Notes: generated from the letters alone by a model not told the origin. A stretch of 64,000 nt of DNA from Atrichornis clamosus (GCA_013400975.1 WBMZ01011577.1:115182-179181), one strand, 5' to 3'; counted from the first letter of the stretch, positions 1 through 13,529 are shown. A program made the numbers and translations.

Positions 1-480
1 TTTCCCTAGTGAAGCCTTTAAAAAAAGTGTATCAGTTTACACCAGGCCTGTTTCTACTCTGCTTTCTGACTGATGCACTTTTCTGAAAAGGCAGGCAAAT
101 CCTCACAGCACAAGGGGCAGCATTCTGTGAATAGCCATGAGTGAACTCCCTCCCAAATCTAAGCAACTGGACCTTTCAGAGGACTTGAAAAATGCAACGC
201 CCCTGCCACTCCTCCCAACTGTTATCGCCTTTTTCATGCTTATGGGCAACATGTGGCAAAAGGCACAGAAGGATATTTTCCTGCCAGCTGAGAAACAGAA
301 ATATTCCATAAATTTCTTTCAGAGATTACTTACTTTTTCCACTTCAAAAAATATTTTAGAATGATTCTTAATCGGAACTAAAATAAGAATATAAAACACC
401 ATTTTTACCCAAAGACGTAAAAAATCGGAGGCATTACTGACTGCATATGTACATTTTTTTCCCCTCTTTTCATTTTTTTT
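1..480. other. non-coding stretch, nothing recognised
   Basis: Opposing short open frames cover 103-364 on both strands. Neither has a recognisable domain, and their overlap on opposite strands argues for chance. The sequence is AT-leaning and ends in a T-rich run that leads into the G-rich tract. Confidence 0.5.
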
Positions 481-542
481 GGTAGAGTGTTTTGTGGTTT
501 GTTTTGGGGTCTTTTGGGTTTTGGGGAGGGTTTTTTTTGTTA
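481..542 (+). repeat. G/T-rich low-complexity tract with G-quadruplex motif
   Basis: The plus strand is almost purely G and T. Positions 506-530 hold four G-runs of 4, 3, 4 and 3 bases separated by loops of 6, 4 and 1 bases, which fits the standard four-run G-quadruplex pattern. Similar G/T-rich tracts occur at 13530-13678 (same strand) and 53821-53924 (opposite strand). Any function is inference; tracts like this are often just decayed simple repeats. Confidence 0.75.
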
Positions 543-2508
543 AATCAGCTGGGTATTTATTAGCTCAACAGAGATATCCTATTGCTTTGAATCTCCTAAA
601 TGTTTTAAAGATATTTCCTCCCATTCAAAGAACTGACATGTTTGAATTGTTACCAAGCAAAGATGGATGGGTTCATTAGGAAGAACCCACAAGCACTTGG
701 GTGGGGGTTAGAAAGGGTGGATGCCTTCACTAAGAGGCAGGAGCCTGAAACCTGGCAATCCAAAATTGGTGGCAATGTAAGCGTCTGAAACAAGGGCACA
801 TTTTAGGGGTAGAGACAGCCACCGTGACTTGGTTGCCAAGGCATGCAGAGTAAACATTACTGGGAGTTTCTGATGGCATGTCTGCAGCCCCCCTACATTT
901 TGTTGCTTGGCGTGCTTTCCTACAGTTAAAACGCAAAAGAGGGAACTGGTTTGAGTATCCGACTTGGTTAATAACCCCTTTTCTCTGCAAAACTATCGTT
1001 GGCCACATCCACTAACTAATCTTTATTATAGCTGAATGCTGCAGAAAAATGTAATAATTCCTAACTGCAACTGCAGATAGGTAAACTGAGAGACCAATGT
1101 ATAGTCCTCAGCATTGCAGCCAGTTCTGCAAATTAGAAGATTTTGATTTGCACAGTTAGTCAGATGCCTCACAGCAGGAATCATGTCACTTAATAGTAAG
1201 TGTCTGAGTGATAGATGTTTGCTCCGTAGATAATTTTCTTTGATATGAGTGAAAAGAAATAGGCTTTTTAAGGGCATAATCCTAATTTATCTCTTAACTT
1301 TAGGCTGCAATTAAATGATTACTTATCTATACTCCCTGAGAGTACATGTTTCTAAAAAAACTTGACTGTGTTTATCAGATTAACTCTGTACCTGGTCACT
1401 GACCCTCCATTTGTGCACATGAAAAAACCTAGGCCAGCGTTCCCTGGTGCTGACATGTACCCTTTTCCAGCAGGCTCCTTGGCATGGCCTTCATTTGTGC
1501 CAACGCTCAGTCTTCCAGTCTTTGTCCAGGCACAGTCCTGTGATCGACATGGGCATGGGGATATTGTCACTGGGAGGGCTGAAACAGTGATGAGAGCCTG
1601 AGTGAAGCAAAGAGAGTGTACCTGCACGGACATGGGCATACCAGGCTACTTGGACTTGGGATCTGTGTATTCTTCTGTCCAGTTTCACTTATGGGCCTGG
1701 GGTTAGCTTTTTATGTGCTCGGATTTCTTAAAAACGCAGCTAAAATTCTGACAGCCCTGCATCTGAATTGGTTTGATATGCTGAACTCCATTTCCCTGTG
1801 TGGGGGTCTTTGAGACCATGGTACATGCTCGTCCAAGAAAAGCAATGACCTGTAATCCTTTCCTGAACTCCCTGTCACCTGAGTGACATGGGGCGCAGAT
1901 GATGCCCAGTGGCATCCTGTGGCTGTGCTGAGTGTTTGTGGCACACAGACACAGCGTCCCAGTGGATTATACCTCTTTTATCCAGTGCTGAGACACCATT
2001 CCATTTATTGGAATTGTGCATATTCAAGGACTTCTGTTGGGCTTGTGTTGTGCAACCCTCATGCAGAAAGCACTGTGCATTTGCGAGCGTGAAAAGGGAT
2101 ACATAAAATGAAGTGTGGTATGCAAAGATTTCAATTAAATACTCTGATTAAGGTTTGATGTTGCAAGAACATGCTCCTCTAAATATTTTAAAGTCCTTCT
2201 TCTCCTTGCTTTTGTGCATAAGCTAAAGGCCCATTCCTAATGATGACAGGAGTCATTAAGGAACACAAATTTGGTATTCTTTTCTCAAGCTATATATACT
2301 TTTAACAAATCCCATACCACAGCAAGAGATTTCTCATCCATTGCTTGGCAGCACACAATTTGCACTGCCATGGTTTAGCTAATTAGCAGTCGATGCATTC
2401 AGAGTCTACATCTGCAGCTGTATTACTAGAATGAAAGACACATGAATATTTTCTTTTTTTTTTTGGTAGGTTTTGTTGTTTTTCTTCTAATATAAGACCT
2501 CAGACCTT
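543..2508. other. non-coding stretch, nothing recognised
   Basis: Only short frames of up to 95 codons occur, many overlapping on opposite strands (for example 1352-1639 minus over 1362-1601 plus). None has a recognisable domain. A ten-base string, acatgggcat, recurs at about 1547 and 1630, but no longer repeat surrounds it. Confidence 0.5.
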
Positions 2509-2562
2509 CTGGATTTTCTTTATTTACCATATTTTCTGGATTTTCTTTATTTACCATATTTT
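2509..2562. repeat. tandem duplication, 27-bp unit x2
   Basis: Positions 2509-2535 and 2536-2562 are identical 27-base AT-rich units placed head to tail. A perfect recent duplication like this usually arises by replication slippage. It has no coding content. Confidence 0.95.
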
Positions 2563-5500
2563 CCACAGCTCTGTGTGAACAATTATTGCTTGATATCTGT
2601 AAAGTTCAAATGTATACCACCTGCCTCCATTAGTCATCACTGTTTCTCTGTCAAAATTCATTGGTGCTAAGTGACTATTGCCAAAGTAAATAGAAAATGT
2701 AACTGGAGAAGTACAACACTATATTATTTGTTGGTTTTGTCTTTTTTGGAGATTACTCTGTCAGCAGTCATGCCGAGTAAGGGCATTTTGTTCTTTTCTT
2801 CTTTTGTTTTGTAGACTTACCAGTCCCGCTGTTATACAGGATTTTAATGCAAACATTTACATTTCAGCAAGTTATGGCTATTTTCAATCGTCTTCAAGCT
2901 TGTGCACACAATGAACTGCTTGGCAGAAAGACTACACAATAAGCTTATTTTCCAACAAGTGCTTCACACTTGTATGCTTTTAGACAATACTGCTCCTTGC
3001 TGTTTTATCTGTGCCAGAGGACCACAGGAAAAGCTGTATCATGATCCATTCCTCATTGCTTCTATCCTCTGAGATCTCTCCGGATATGAAGCTTGAGCTT
3101 ATGCTACCTCAGGATAGAAGGAAAATGTTTGCCATCCTGAAGTTCGTGGCAAAGTTCCCGTTGGTGTCAAGGAGGCCAGGTTTTCATTTAGAGAGATTTG
3201 GCATCAGCTTCACCGGGGAAGTGTCAACATGGACTGTGCTGATAACATCCTCATTTTGTCAGTGCCAAAGCATACACCCACTCTATGTCCAAACAGGAGA
3301 AGAACCCAGATGGTGTCATGTCACACTGCCATTCAGATCCATTTCAAAAGAGTTTTTAGTGCCAACTCTGATCAATATGTTTAAAATGTTTTACTCTAAA
3401 TTGCTGTAATGCTCCAGCAGACAGTTCCTAGGATAGATGGCACAGTTAACAGGACATGCATAATAATTACCTCAGCTGAAGCAACTGGCCAAGGGCTTCT
3501 TAAGAGCCCGCCCTTCCTTCCTTCCTTGCTTCCTCCAGGTCGGGGTGGCAATCTTCACAAATAAGCAGAACAGGAAAGGCTGGTGTTCATATCTGACAAG
3601 AAGAGTCTTCTCCTCTTCCCTCCATCACTTTCCATGATTGAAGAGTGCATCCTGAAGGGGCTGGCTTTCTGAACACGAGGAACCCTGCTCCTAAGGAAGC
3701 CAGGGCCTGAGTGAGCCCTCGCTGGGCAAAGGCAGAAAGAAGAGCTTAGGAGAGTCACTGCCCTGGCTGGCAAGAAGTAGCTTTGCATTCTTCAATGTCT
3801 TCAAACAAGGATTAAAAGTGCACCCAAGGGATTTTAACCAGAAGTTAAAGGTTGCGAAATTCCAGGGCTGCAGAGGCACAGGTTTGACTTTCTTCCCCTG
3901 TCCTTGTTGCCTCTGGAGGAAAACAGGTATCAACCTGAGCAGAAGGAGAAGTCTGGAGAGCTTTCAGACCAGAGTTGTTTTTACTTTGCTGCTTAATGAA
4001 ACTTAAAAAGCAATTACAATTAAATTACAATTGATTAGACTTGAGCATGGGATTCTGAAACATACAAATAAACAGCTTTTGCCTTAAAATCTGTAGTCCC
4101 TAATGAAAACCTAGCTGGATTCTTTTTCAATCTTATATAATTTTATAATAAAATACAAGAAAATACAAAGAATTGCCTGGAGTTTCACTTTAACTTGTAT
4201 ACCTGACCATTATGAACTTCATAGACCAGATCCTGCTTTAACTGAATGCAGGACAAATCCAAAGCAATTCCATTTATTCTGATAGATTTATTTAGAAGAG
4301 CACAGCCTGACCTTCCAGCATCAGTGTTTAAACTGTTTGCTGTCAAAGCAAATTCAAACTCCCTTGCAAGCTATGGTGTTATTGGAAATTTTTCGTATCT
4401 TTTTTTGCCTGTGTGCAAAATAGATCACTGTGTTCCCAACACTTAATAATTTGGGGGGTTTTAAAGCATGCTCTGTACATACTTAAATACTTTAATCACT
4501 TTTTGAAAGTAAACCATAATATATACTGTTAAGACTTGGTGTGTGCTACGGATGTTCAGGCTTATATATTAAATCTCTTATATCTATGTTGCTTTCACTA
4601 CTTTTAGAACCATTCTCAGTATCTTTTTGTAGCATACATGGCTGGGGGAGGTGCAGAGTCCCCTGTTGGCAAAAGTAATGCATCTTTCATCCTTGGATCC
4701 TGGCCAAAGGCTACGTAGCATTGTGATTAATATGTTAGCTGCATATTTACAAGGTAAAAAATTCCCCTTCTGCTGAGCTTGTACTCTTGCTGATATTAGT
4801 ATTTTCCATCTCTTGCTGTTGATTATGGTTTTCCATTTTTTCCTGTGACAAAAATGAGACAAAAAATGCTCAGACATATAACCACATATTAAATATAATC
4901 AAATTATTGAAAATAGATGGGTCTGATATTTTTTCACATTATGAAAACACAGGAGGCCTGTTATACACAAGAGAGGCATCTCACCTACAGCTCTGAATTA
5001 TGGTTTTCGGAAACATGCAACAATTTTTCCATGTATCATCTCTCAGGTTTTTGCTAATGAGTGAAAACTTGGTAAAATTTCCCCTCCTATAAAACCAAAC
5101 ACTGGACATTAAAGAAGTGAGAGAACCAAAAATATTATTGCAAATACCTGGCCTGATTTCTTGTAGGCCTGCTTTTACCTTTTTTTGTTAGCAACACTCT
5201 CAGATCTGCAGCTGAGTATGTCGTACTCTGTAATTTTTGCCAGTAGCTGCAGTTACCACCAGACCCTAACCCAGTTTGGTTCAGCAGAAGCTCTTTTCTA
5301 AAAGTGTTTTATCCATTACATTTCATCCAGCTAAGTACTTATTTTCCTAACTTGGTTTCTTGTTTTCACATGTAAAATGTTTTGGATTGGGTATGTATTT
5401 GCTGACAACTCTGTAGGAGGTGGTAAATTGTTGACATTAAATACCAAGACAATTATTTTTGCTTATGGAAAACTGTCTAATGTCTGTTGCAGCGAGGCAG

Positions 5501-7139
5501 CAATATTTTTCTGTAGGAGTATTGTCACTTTTAATAAGCACCCTAGTGGTTTATTTTTCAGTGTGACATCTGTCTCTTTTCTTTCTCCCATTGAGTTTAT
5601 GTAACATATGCACATAGTCTTTGATTATTCTTTTTCTTGCTTGTTTTTTACCTCTATCTTTCTGAAAAATTACTCATTTATGTAAGGGAATCTCTTTAGA
5701 ATCTCACTTTTTATTGGTTGCTATTTATACTTTTTTTTTCCATGTCTCCTGATATAATTTAGGAAGGGAAAGCAGACTGAAAGGCTGTAAGTAGATTTGC
5801 TGTCTATCAGCATTTTAAAACCCCAGATCTGGCCCACGGTATAATTTTTCCAAAAATCTCAGAAGCTCCTTTCAGGACCTTGAAGATGAACTGAGAGCTT
5901 GAAATCCATGGAATGAATGACAGAGGGTCAGAGAAATACTCAACTAAAGCCAAATCCTTGTCACACTGTGTGGGTCTATGCTACATCTGAAAATACATTA
6001 ACAATATTTGGCAAGGTAGACATGCTCTGAATAGTTAATTTCCCAGCTCTTTTAGTCTATCAGACCAGTAGCTCTCTTGGGTACAAGATACAGTGTTAGT
6101 ACTTCACATTTGATCCCTCAACTCCCATAAGGACAATCTCAAGCTCTCAGTGATGTGTCTCAGTACAAGACCTGTGCTATAATTGCAGTCTCTCATTTCT
6201 TGGTACACATCTTGACCTGCAGGATAGCTGTGTATCCTCCACGTTTCTCTCTCTGACTGTTTGCTACAGCAATTTAATAAAAGGCTGCAAGCACTACCTG
6301 CATATGCAATTTAAGTAGGTCAACTTCTCTGAAAAACTGCTGAGTTCTCTAGTGGTTGGAAGCAATAATCACTATTCATGAGCCTTGCATATCACTCAAA
6401 GGCCTTGTTTAGATCAGACAGATTATTGTGCCAGCTACTCTACAAAGACATAAAAAGCACCTGTCCCAAAGACTTTGCAACCAGAATTTTAGAGTAGACA
6501 AAGTAATGGAAGGAGAAGAGGAAAGACAGGGAAAAAGCAATAGTGAGCAGCTTGAGACACCACTTAGTAGAATGTTTTAGATGTATTGCTTTTGTTCACT
6601 TTTTGTGAGGTAATTAAAGCCAAATTATTCTGACACAATACACCTTTTGTAGAGTGCAATACCTGAAAAACAGGTGTTAATTTCAAGAAACTAAGGGATT
6701 TCTTGATCTAGGTGGTTCCTGGTTTTTTCTAATGTTGATTTACGACTCTTTACCCTTTAGGCGTGGCAGAAAATCTCCTTCCCAGGCGGAGCAGGGATCC
6801 AAAGCTCTTTCCCTCATGAGGACAGGGCAGAGAAGAGCAAGAAATGCATCAGTGGCTCATTTCTTCCTATGTGCCTGACCTGTTGGAAGATGGTAGGGGC
6901 CTGCAGAAGGACAACCTTAACCCTCCTAATGCTTCTGGGCAATCTATAACGTGTAGACCCATGGAGTTCCCAAAGTACTTTAATTTATAAAGTAGTCTTT
7001 AATAGCTGGTATTGTCTTCAATCAACAGCAATGAGGGTGCTGTTGATGATGATGACAGCGAATATGAAACATTGCTTGAGTTGCAAACAATGCTTCTTAA
7101 AAACAAATAGATGTATAAGTAGCTCTTGCATTAAAGAAG
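2563..7139. other. non-coding stretch, nothing recognised
   Basis: This is AT-leaning DNA without a recognisable gene. The longest frame is 132 codons at 3011-3409 plus; it has no familiar motif and is within chance length for this much sequence. A short CTTCC-type pyrimidine run lies at about 3510-3537. I saw no LINE or LTR signature in this interval. Confidence 0.5.
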
Positions 7140-7610
7140 TTGTGAAAACTTGGAAATGAGGCAGAGAACAGTGACAACAAATTTTGAGGAATAGAGAAAT
7201 ACCTTATAATGAGAGATGTAAGGAAATCCCTTTGCTCATTGCACACAAAACCAAGAGGCAAGCTACATTCTAATACAACAAGAAAATATTCAAGTTTTTA
7301 ATATTTTCCTTAACCTGTCAGAGAAAAGCATTACAAAAAACATCATAAGGCTGTTAGTGCCAATCAAATGAAAGTTAGGAGCAAAACACACATTTTCAGT
7401 AGCAAAGATGATTAACTGCTAGAACAACCTAAGAGGGGCATATCTGCCTTTGACCTCCTCAGGAGTGTTTTGGTGTAAAATGAGCCTCAGTAAGACTGTG
7501 TGGTGGACTTCACATGGGAGAGGAAGAAAGGCACACTCCGTGCCTTATTCAGAAATTTTAGCCACATCACCTACTAGGTTCCCTCCAGCCTCATCATCTA
7601 AGGCTCTGGT
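7140..7610 (+). mobile_element. probable ancient CR1/L3-type LINE 3' remnant
   Basis: The stretch around 7300-7440 follows, with many changes, the order of words I know from old CR1/L3 LINE ends: a Leu/Ser-rich codon run before 'cagagaaaagcat', a lysine-rich segment, then a 'gattaactgctagaacaacct' type block (7410-7430) that in CR1 encodes the part shortly before the 3' end. A pyrimidine-rich 'aggttccctccagcc' near 7577-7591 resembles the usual CR1 3'-terminal words. Divergence is high and no reading frame survives. The family assignment is from memory of the consensus and needs alignment; edges are approximate. Confidence 0.5.
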
Positions 7611-9110
7611 AAGGTTTAGTGCCACGGAGAAGAGAAAAGTTGTGTTTGAGAGGAAAGAGTCCAGTCTCTACTCAAGTGCCCACGGTATTTAGGGTGTTGT
7701 TATGTACAACCTGTCTCCTTCATCCTCGCAGGGTGAAGGGAGCAGGAAGGAACAGACAGGAAAACAGAAAGTTCTTTCCTGCAGGTGATAGTTGTGCTAA
7801 AGGAGCAGGTATAATTTAAGGATTTTTACTCTTGATTTACAAGAGACTGAGGACTTACAGTCCTTAAAGAATGTTTTCTTATGTGTATGAAAGCTGTAAT
7901 ATATACAGCGGACATTTTGGGGGGATATCAGATATTCGATCCCATTCTGAGTCATATAGGTCTAAGTCTGGAGTGCTAAGGACTTATTCTAGATTCTGGT
8001 TTGAAAATCATGGATCTCTTTCTGTATTTTAAGTACCAAGCCAATGCAAAGCAACAAGTACAAATCACATGGGCTGCAGCCTGGTTGCTGAACCAAAAAA
8101 ATATCCAGAATCATTGCCAAGAGCAATTTTCCAGTATATGTTTGATACATTGTACACTGCACCCTCTGCCAGTAATACCTAGCACATGAGGAAAGTGATA
8201 TAAATGTCTGATAAGAGCTATAAAGATAAAGCACTGTTCAATAAAGACCAGAACTGTGCTGAACAAGCCAGCTGAGAGCAGCCCACACAGGAAGCAAGAG
8301 AGAGGTCATCTCTTGTCATTCATGAAGTTATGCTCTAAATCAGAGTCAGAGGGCAGCAGAAGAGTCCAGAGCAAGGTGTTAGCAAGTGCACTGAGGGGGA
8401 GTATCTTATAATTAGGAGAGAGAAAATGGATAGACAAGTGGTGTTTTGAGGCAAAGGAAAGCATTTAGAGTTCTTGCAAACTCAGCAATCGAGCTGAGTT
8501 GTGGCTGGTAGGGAGGGGATGAATATTGCCTTGATTTAAGGATTTCTTTACTGTTTGTTTTCTTGCTGGTATTGCCTGAAGTAATAAAATTAAGTAGTTC
8601 AGCTTTCATGTGAAGTGAAGGTTGAGTCATGTTTTTTCCCTCTGAATGCTCTCCATCAGGACTCATATCAATTTGGAGCACTTACCACCAAGGTTCTTTT
8701 CAGAACATCTCACACTGAGATGATGAAGCCCTGCGGCACAACTGTGAGGCACAGGAGAACATAGCATTACCCACATTTCTCTGACAATGGGTCAGAAAGA
8801 TATAGGCAAAGGCTTTATCATGGCCACAAGATCAGAAAAAATTAAATGAGACAGGAATATCAGAGCTCCCTGCTCTCAACCCTAAAAGAGAACTTAATTA
8901 ATATGGCCTAGGAGATCCTTCTACAGGTGGGGAGCAAAACTGTATGATGAGCTATGGACAGTATTTTTAATTCTTCAGTGTCAGGAAGAATGATCAGGGC
9001 TCTGCCATGAGCCATCTCAGGATTTTCTCAAAGGTTTCACTGGTGACATGTATAATGGACTGTAAAACAGGACTGTGACATTTCATAGATGAGCTGAGAA
9101 GGGCTGCAAA
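7611..9110. other. non-coding stretch, nothing recognised
   Basis: Only short overlapping frames occur (up to 89 codons, 8412-8681 minus), with no recognisable domains. An oppositely overlapping pair at 7989-8234 and 8001-8189 supports chance frames. No repeat family was recognised. Confidence 0.5.
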
Positions 9111-9138
9111 ATTTTTGGAAGGTTAACCTTCCAAAAAT
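9111..9138. repeat. perfect 28-bp palindrome
   Basis: Two 14-base arms, atttttggaaggtt and its exact reverse complement, meet with no spacer between 9124 and 9125, around an HpaI-type gttaac centre. The flanking bases do not continue the symmetry. It could be a chance product, a trace of two inverted repeat ends joined together, or a dimeric protein-binding site. The sequence alone does not decide between these. Confidence 0.97.
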
Positions 9139-11903
9139 CTTGACAAATGGATTCAAAGAGAGAAAATAAATAGAATGGATCGATTGCAGCAAGGGCAAGT
9201 TTCACTCAAGCAATAAAAGGGGCAAACACTGGATCATGTTAGGGAAAAATCAATTTACTCGGGCTTGCTTTGGATGAAGCAGGGGGAGAGCTTTGTATCT
9301 GCTGTCAAGTATAAGAGCAGTCCTAAGGGCTGAGGTACCTACATCCCACCCTGTTATGTTCACCCCCATTTTAACACATTTTTTTCTGCTTAAGAAGGGT
9401 CTATTTGTTTATTTTTCATTCCTCTAGAAAAATATAGTTTCCATGGAAGAGCCTTCCCTAGAATTTAGTATTGAAAGAATTAGATTCGATATGCTTCCAA
9501 GGGCTGTTTAAAATCCCTTTACTATGCCAAAGCCCAGCTTTACAGTAATCCCCCCATTGCAGAACGTGCATAGAGCTGCACACTCATTTTAAGTGACTCC
9601 TTTCTCTTGACATGCTGCCAGAACAGAGGAGACCTTTGAAACATCATGGCAAAACTTTCTTACAAATTTTTTGGAATCAGGATCTCAGACCACACCAGGC
9701 ATGAGTTCCACTAAGGCTTCAGCCTCTGAGTTTACCATCTGTTATTTAAAGCATGAGAGTTGTGTCTTCTCAAAGGCTTCAGCTGAGTCTGCTGCAGTGC
9801 AGTGTAATTAAAACCCTTGTTTGGGAGAGGGGTGGACTCATTTTTCTAGCTGGCATGTAGCTAGGAACATGGTTCTGTTCCAAAAGCTACCGTAGAGCCA
9901 CTTGAAAACTTGTATTGCCTGAAGTACTCACATTCCTTGTGGTTATTTCTGACACATGAATGGTACAGTCATCAAAAACGTGAGAAGCATGTGGTAAAAC
10001 TGGTGAAGCCTTGCTTTTCAAGACATTCACCGGACTTTCTGCCTACAACCAAATGAAGAAGAATATGCCACATTAGAATTACTATCAAGGAATTAAAGTG
10101 TTTTAATTGCTTTTCCTTTATGCTTCAAACAGGTTACAGCCTAGGGTAGTACAGGCAAGACACAGGGACAAGTATTGATTCACAAGACATAAAAAATAGG
10201 TTTGTTTTCCTCCATTTTAACTGTGCTAAAACTTGAGCCAAACCTGTTTGTGAGGATGTGATAGTGGCAGGAGGCCCAGTTCTGATATTCGGCTAAGCAA
10301 AGCAGACTTCTGCCCATATCTTGAACACCACATATGTGAATGATCAAAAGCATACTTTAAGGAGAAACAATTCCCCGGCATTCACACTTCCTGGCTTCAC
10401 TGGATGGAGAAAACTGCTGGAGCTGCCAACTGCAGCCTGGGAAAGTCTTTTGCAGCAGAGTGAGAAAATCTGACAGCATGAATTTTCAAAAGCAGGAACG
10501 TTTATATAGGAAAACCTAGGAGAAGTTCTTGTTTTCCAAAAATGAATTTCTGAAGATTGTTTAGTGGTAATTATTTTCAATAACAAGCTGGATTCTGCTT
10601 TCAGGAATTTTGCTCGCTGCTTTTAGCATTCATCCCAGACTACTGAAGCATTTGTTAAGTCAAATTAAGTCCAAATATTGGGATCTGAAAGAGTAAAACA
10701 GAGCTATCAGGTTGCCATATTCTGTTGTATCTAAGTGGCAAGTAATTTCCAAAATATCTTGAAGTCAAGAGAGAAGTTTTAGTGGTGCTGTGTTGCCCTG
10801 CAGGTACTTTTATGTTTTGCTGACTGCAGTCCCCAAGACCTGGCTTAGCATGCAAAAGGTAGCTGATTGTAAAATGTCAGATAGAAAGAGAGCAACTTCT
10901 TTTAGTCTTTTCAAATTTGCTGTTAGGAAGCTAAAGTTGACATCAAAGGACTAAAAAGAAAGAGTTCAGTCATTTCAAATTTTGGGACTGGAAGCAGACT
11001 TTGGCTGTCTGGGTGGATTGGTGACTGGAATACAACAGGATCTTGGAATCTGGTGAAAACATCTTGGAGACAACAGATGAAAATAACAGTGAAAGAGCTG
11101 CATGGGTGAAGCCAAACTTGTTCATTAGTTAATTCAACCCTACACTTCTGTAACAGAAATGCAGTAAGGGCAAAAGCAAAGCTGTTATGCTGTGAAATTC
11201 TGTGCAGGACGTCTGTAGAGTTGGAAAAGTTTTCTTAAGGGGAGTCCCAGAATTCTGCAGGTACAAACCAGGCTCAGTCTGACCTCAGTTACTTCAATAG
11301 AAAAATGAGCATGAAATTTTTTTCAAGTTATTTGAATAGCACCCTCCATAGATGTATTTCATAACACATAGAAGATCCTTTGTGATAATTGTTCTTTGTG
11401 ATAACTGACTCATAATATTTTGAAAGTATATATTTTGCTAACTGCTGAGATCATCATAAAATATGAAGCAGCATGTTTTTGTATTGTGAATGTTTTAGCA
11501 AAAATTTCCTGCTTCCTGAAGATTATTGTAAAGTAACACTTTAGTATTCTCTTAGCAAGAATCTAGAATTCCTGCACACACAAATTTCTGCATTAATGGT
11601 GTCTGGAGAACTCTATTATAATGAAAAACCTGAAGTTTCCAATACTGGAGAGAAAGTATATACATTTCTGTGTCTCTGTCATAGCATAAACCGCCCTTTA
11701 TAGCTTTCTGACTCTGCAAGGGAGCCCTGTACTCTCAGAGGGGTCTGAAAGCAACACATGCTAATTAAGAGTCAGAGTCCAAGCCTGCAAGACATTGGAA
11801 GGTAAAACTGTGCTTGACACACACTGTAAGCCAGTGCAGATGATTCCAGCCCCAAAAAAGCAGCATTTTGCTCTCCCCAGCCCCTTGCTGCTCTTTCCCA
11901 GCC
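9139..11903. other. non-coding stretch, nothing recognised
   Basis: No frame here exceeds about 80 codons and no splice-flanked coding exon or repeat family was recognised. The base composition is even and AT-leaning. Confidence 0.5.
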
Positions 11904-11937
11904 CTGCAGCTTCTCCACCCCTGCAACTTCTCCACCC
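11904..11937. repeat. tandem duplication, 17-bp unit x2
   Basis: Units at 11904-11920 and 11921-11937 differ at one base. They lie in a locally C-rich, pyrimidine-biased patch, and slippage is the simplest origin. The 107-codon plus frame at 11868-12191 reads through the repeat but shows no recognisable domain. Confidence 0.9.
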
Positions 11938-13529
11938 GCACCTGCAACAGCCTGGGTCCTAGTGGTGGGAGGACCTGCTCCTACTTAAAATTAAGATGGC
12001 AAAATGGAAAGGAAAAAAATGAGATTAATTTTGTACGAGGAACTGTGCGGAGGAGAATGAGTGGCTTGGAGACTGCAGCTTTTAGAGACAGCACCCTTGG
12101 AAAGCCTGTGTGGGCTCTGACTTCAGCTACTGGCAATTTACACAACCTGTCAGCTCTGTCTCTTTGGCAGCCATTTCTCTTTGCTTTTTAATAACAGTGG
12201 AGATTTAACCTCTGCAGAAAAGGCCATTTCCATTCCTCCTGAGAGAAAAGCCTTTAATTTACTCTTTTACTTTAGCATTTTTCTTTCTATGACTTGTTAA
12301 ATGTAAGTCAGACCAAGAAAAGAAGTAAGATGGTAGCACCAAGCCTTAGTTCCTTTCCACTGCTCACACAACCAGCATTGATTGCTAAGAACAACCTCTG
12401 CTGCTTTGCTCATTTTGGAGATATTCCTCTCCATGCAGTTTTTATTTCATTTCCTGGGAGTATGTGCTAGCCAAGGTAAACTCATCCCACAGTGCAGTGA
12501 ACATGAACAAAATAAATATAGAAAGCTTATGGCTTTTTTTTAAGCTGGGTGCTATTCATCTTGCTGAAACAAATAAACAACTATAAACCCCCGCTTGGCA
12601 GAATGCATTCTCAACCTGAAATATAGTTCTTATTTCTCTAATGTGAACTTTACAAAGGAGCTATTGGTGTTGTGTAGGAAAATTTCAGTAACAACTAAGT
12701 AGACCTGCAGGGTTTTCATGGCTGACAAGAACTAAAAGAAGGGAAATTCTGACCAGATTCATATTTCTGTTACATGGAGGCCTTGTCTGTGTTCTCTGCG
12801 TCCATAAGGTCTGCCTCTGGGTTGGCTTTTCCTATGGAGTGTTCTGAGACCTTCTGTGCTCCACAGACAGCTCCAGTGTGCTCCCCAGAGCCTGGGTACA
12901 GACGCAGGCTTTGGACGCAGCCAGTCGCGACAGCAGTCTCAGAGACACCCTTACCAGCTGTTCTCGTCTGCACAACACACTTTTGAGATATACCCACAGA
13001 CTCGGAAGCATGTTTCCCAGTTTAACTGACTCAGGGTTCACTTGAAGCTTGTGTCATGGCCTTTTGCTCACCAATACTTCCCTGAAAACAGCTTTGCATC
13101 ATAATCCACTGTCTCACTTTTGTCTGTTCTCATTGAGGAAGGGCTAACATCAAAAGTACATGGTGGCAATCCCAGGCAGATGCAGTTTCAGTGTATTACT
13201 GCATGCAGCTCATCAGAAACTTCATTTTCCCTCTGGAGATACTCCCCTGCACCCCCACAGCACAGCAGGCTCAAAAGAAATCTTGAATTTATCAGCAAAA
13301 CAACTGGCAACTTCCTCACAGCTAGAGAATTTATCTGCAAATGGAAATAGTTGAATTGAACCAGCTGCACACCAGCTGGAACATTTTCACTGCAGCAATT
13401 TGTACCAGACGAGAAAATTTTATTTTTTTTTAATCTCTCTTAAAAATATCACAAGAATAGTCCCACTAGCTGAATTCAAGGGTTTGTGCCAGTGGCTCTC
13501 TGAAGCCCCTGGGGGTTTGATGTGCTTTG
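11938..13529. other. non-coding stretch, nothing recognised
   Basis: Frames of up to about 76 codons overlap on both strands at 12770-13041 and 13120-13370 without any recognisable product. No repeat family was recognised. Confidence 0.5.

Noticed and set aside
3011..3409. 132-codon plus-strand frame
   Set aside because: No recognisable domain, and the length is within chance expectation for 64 kb read in six frames.
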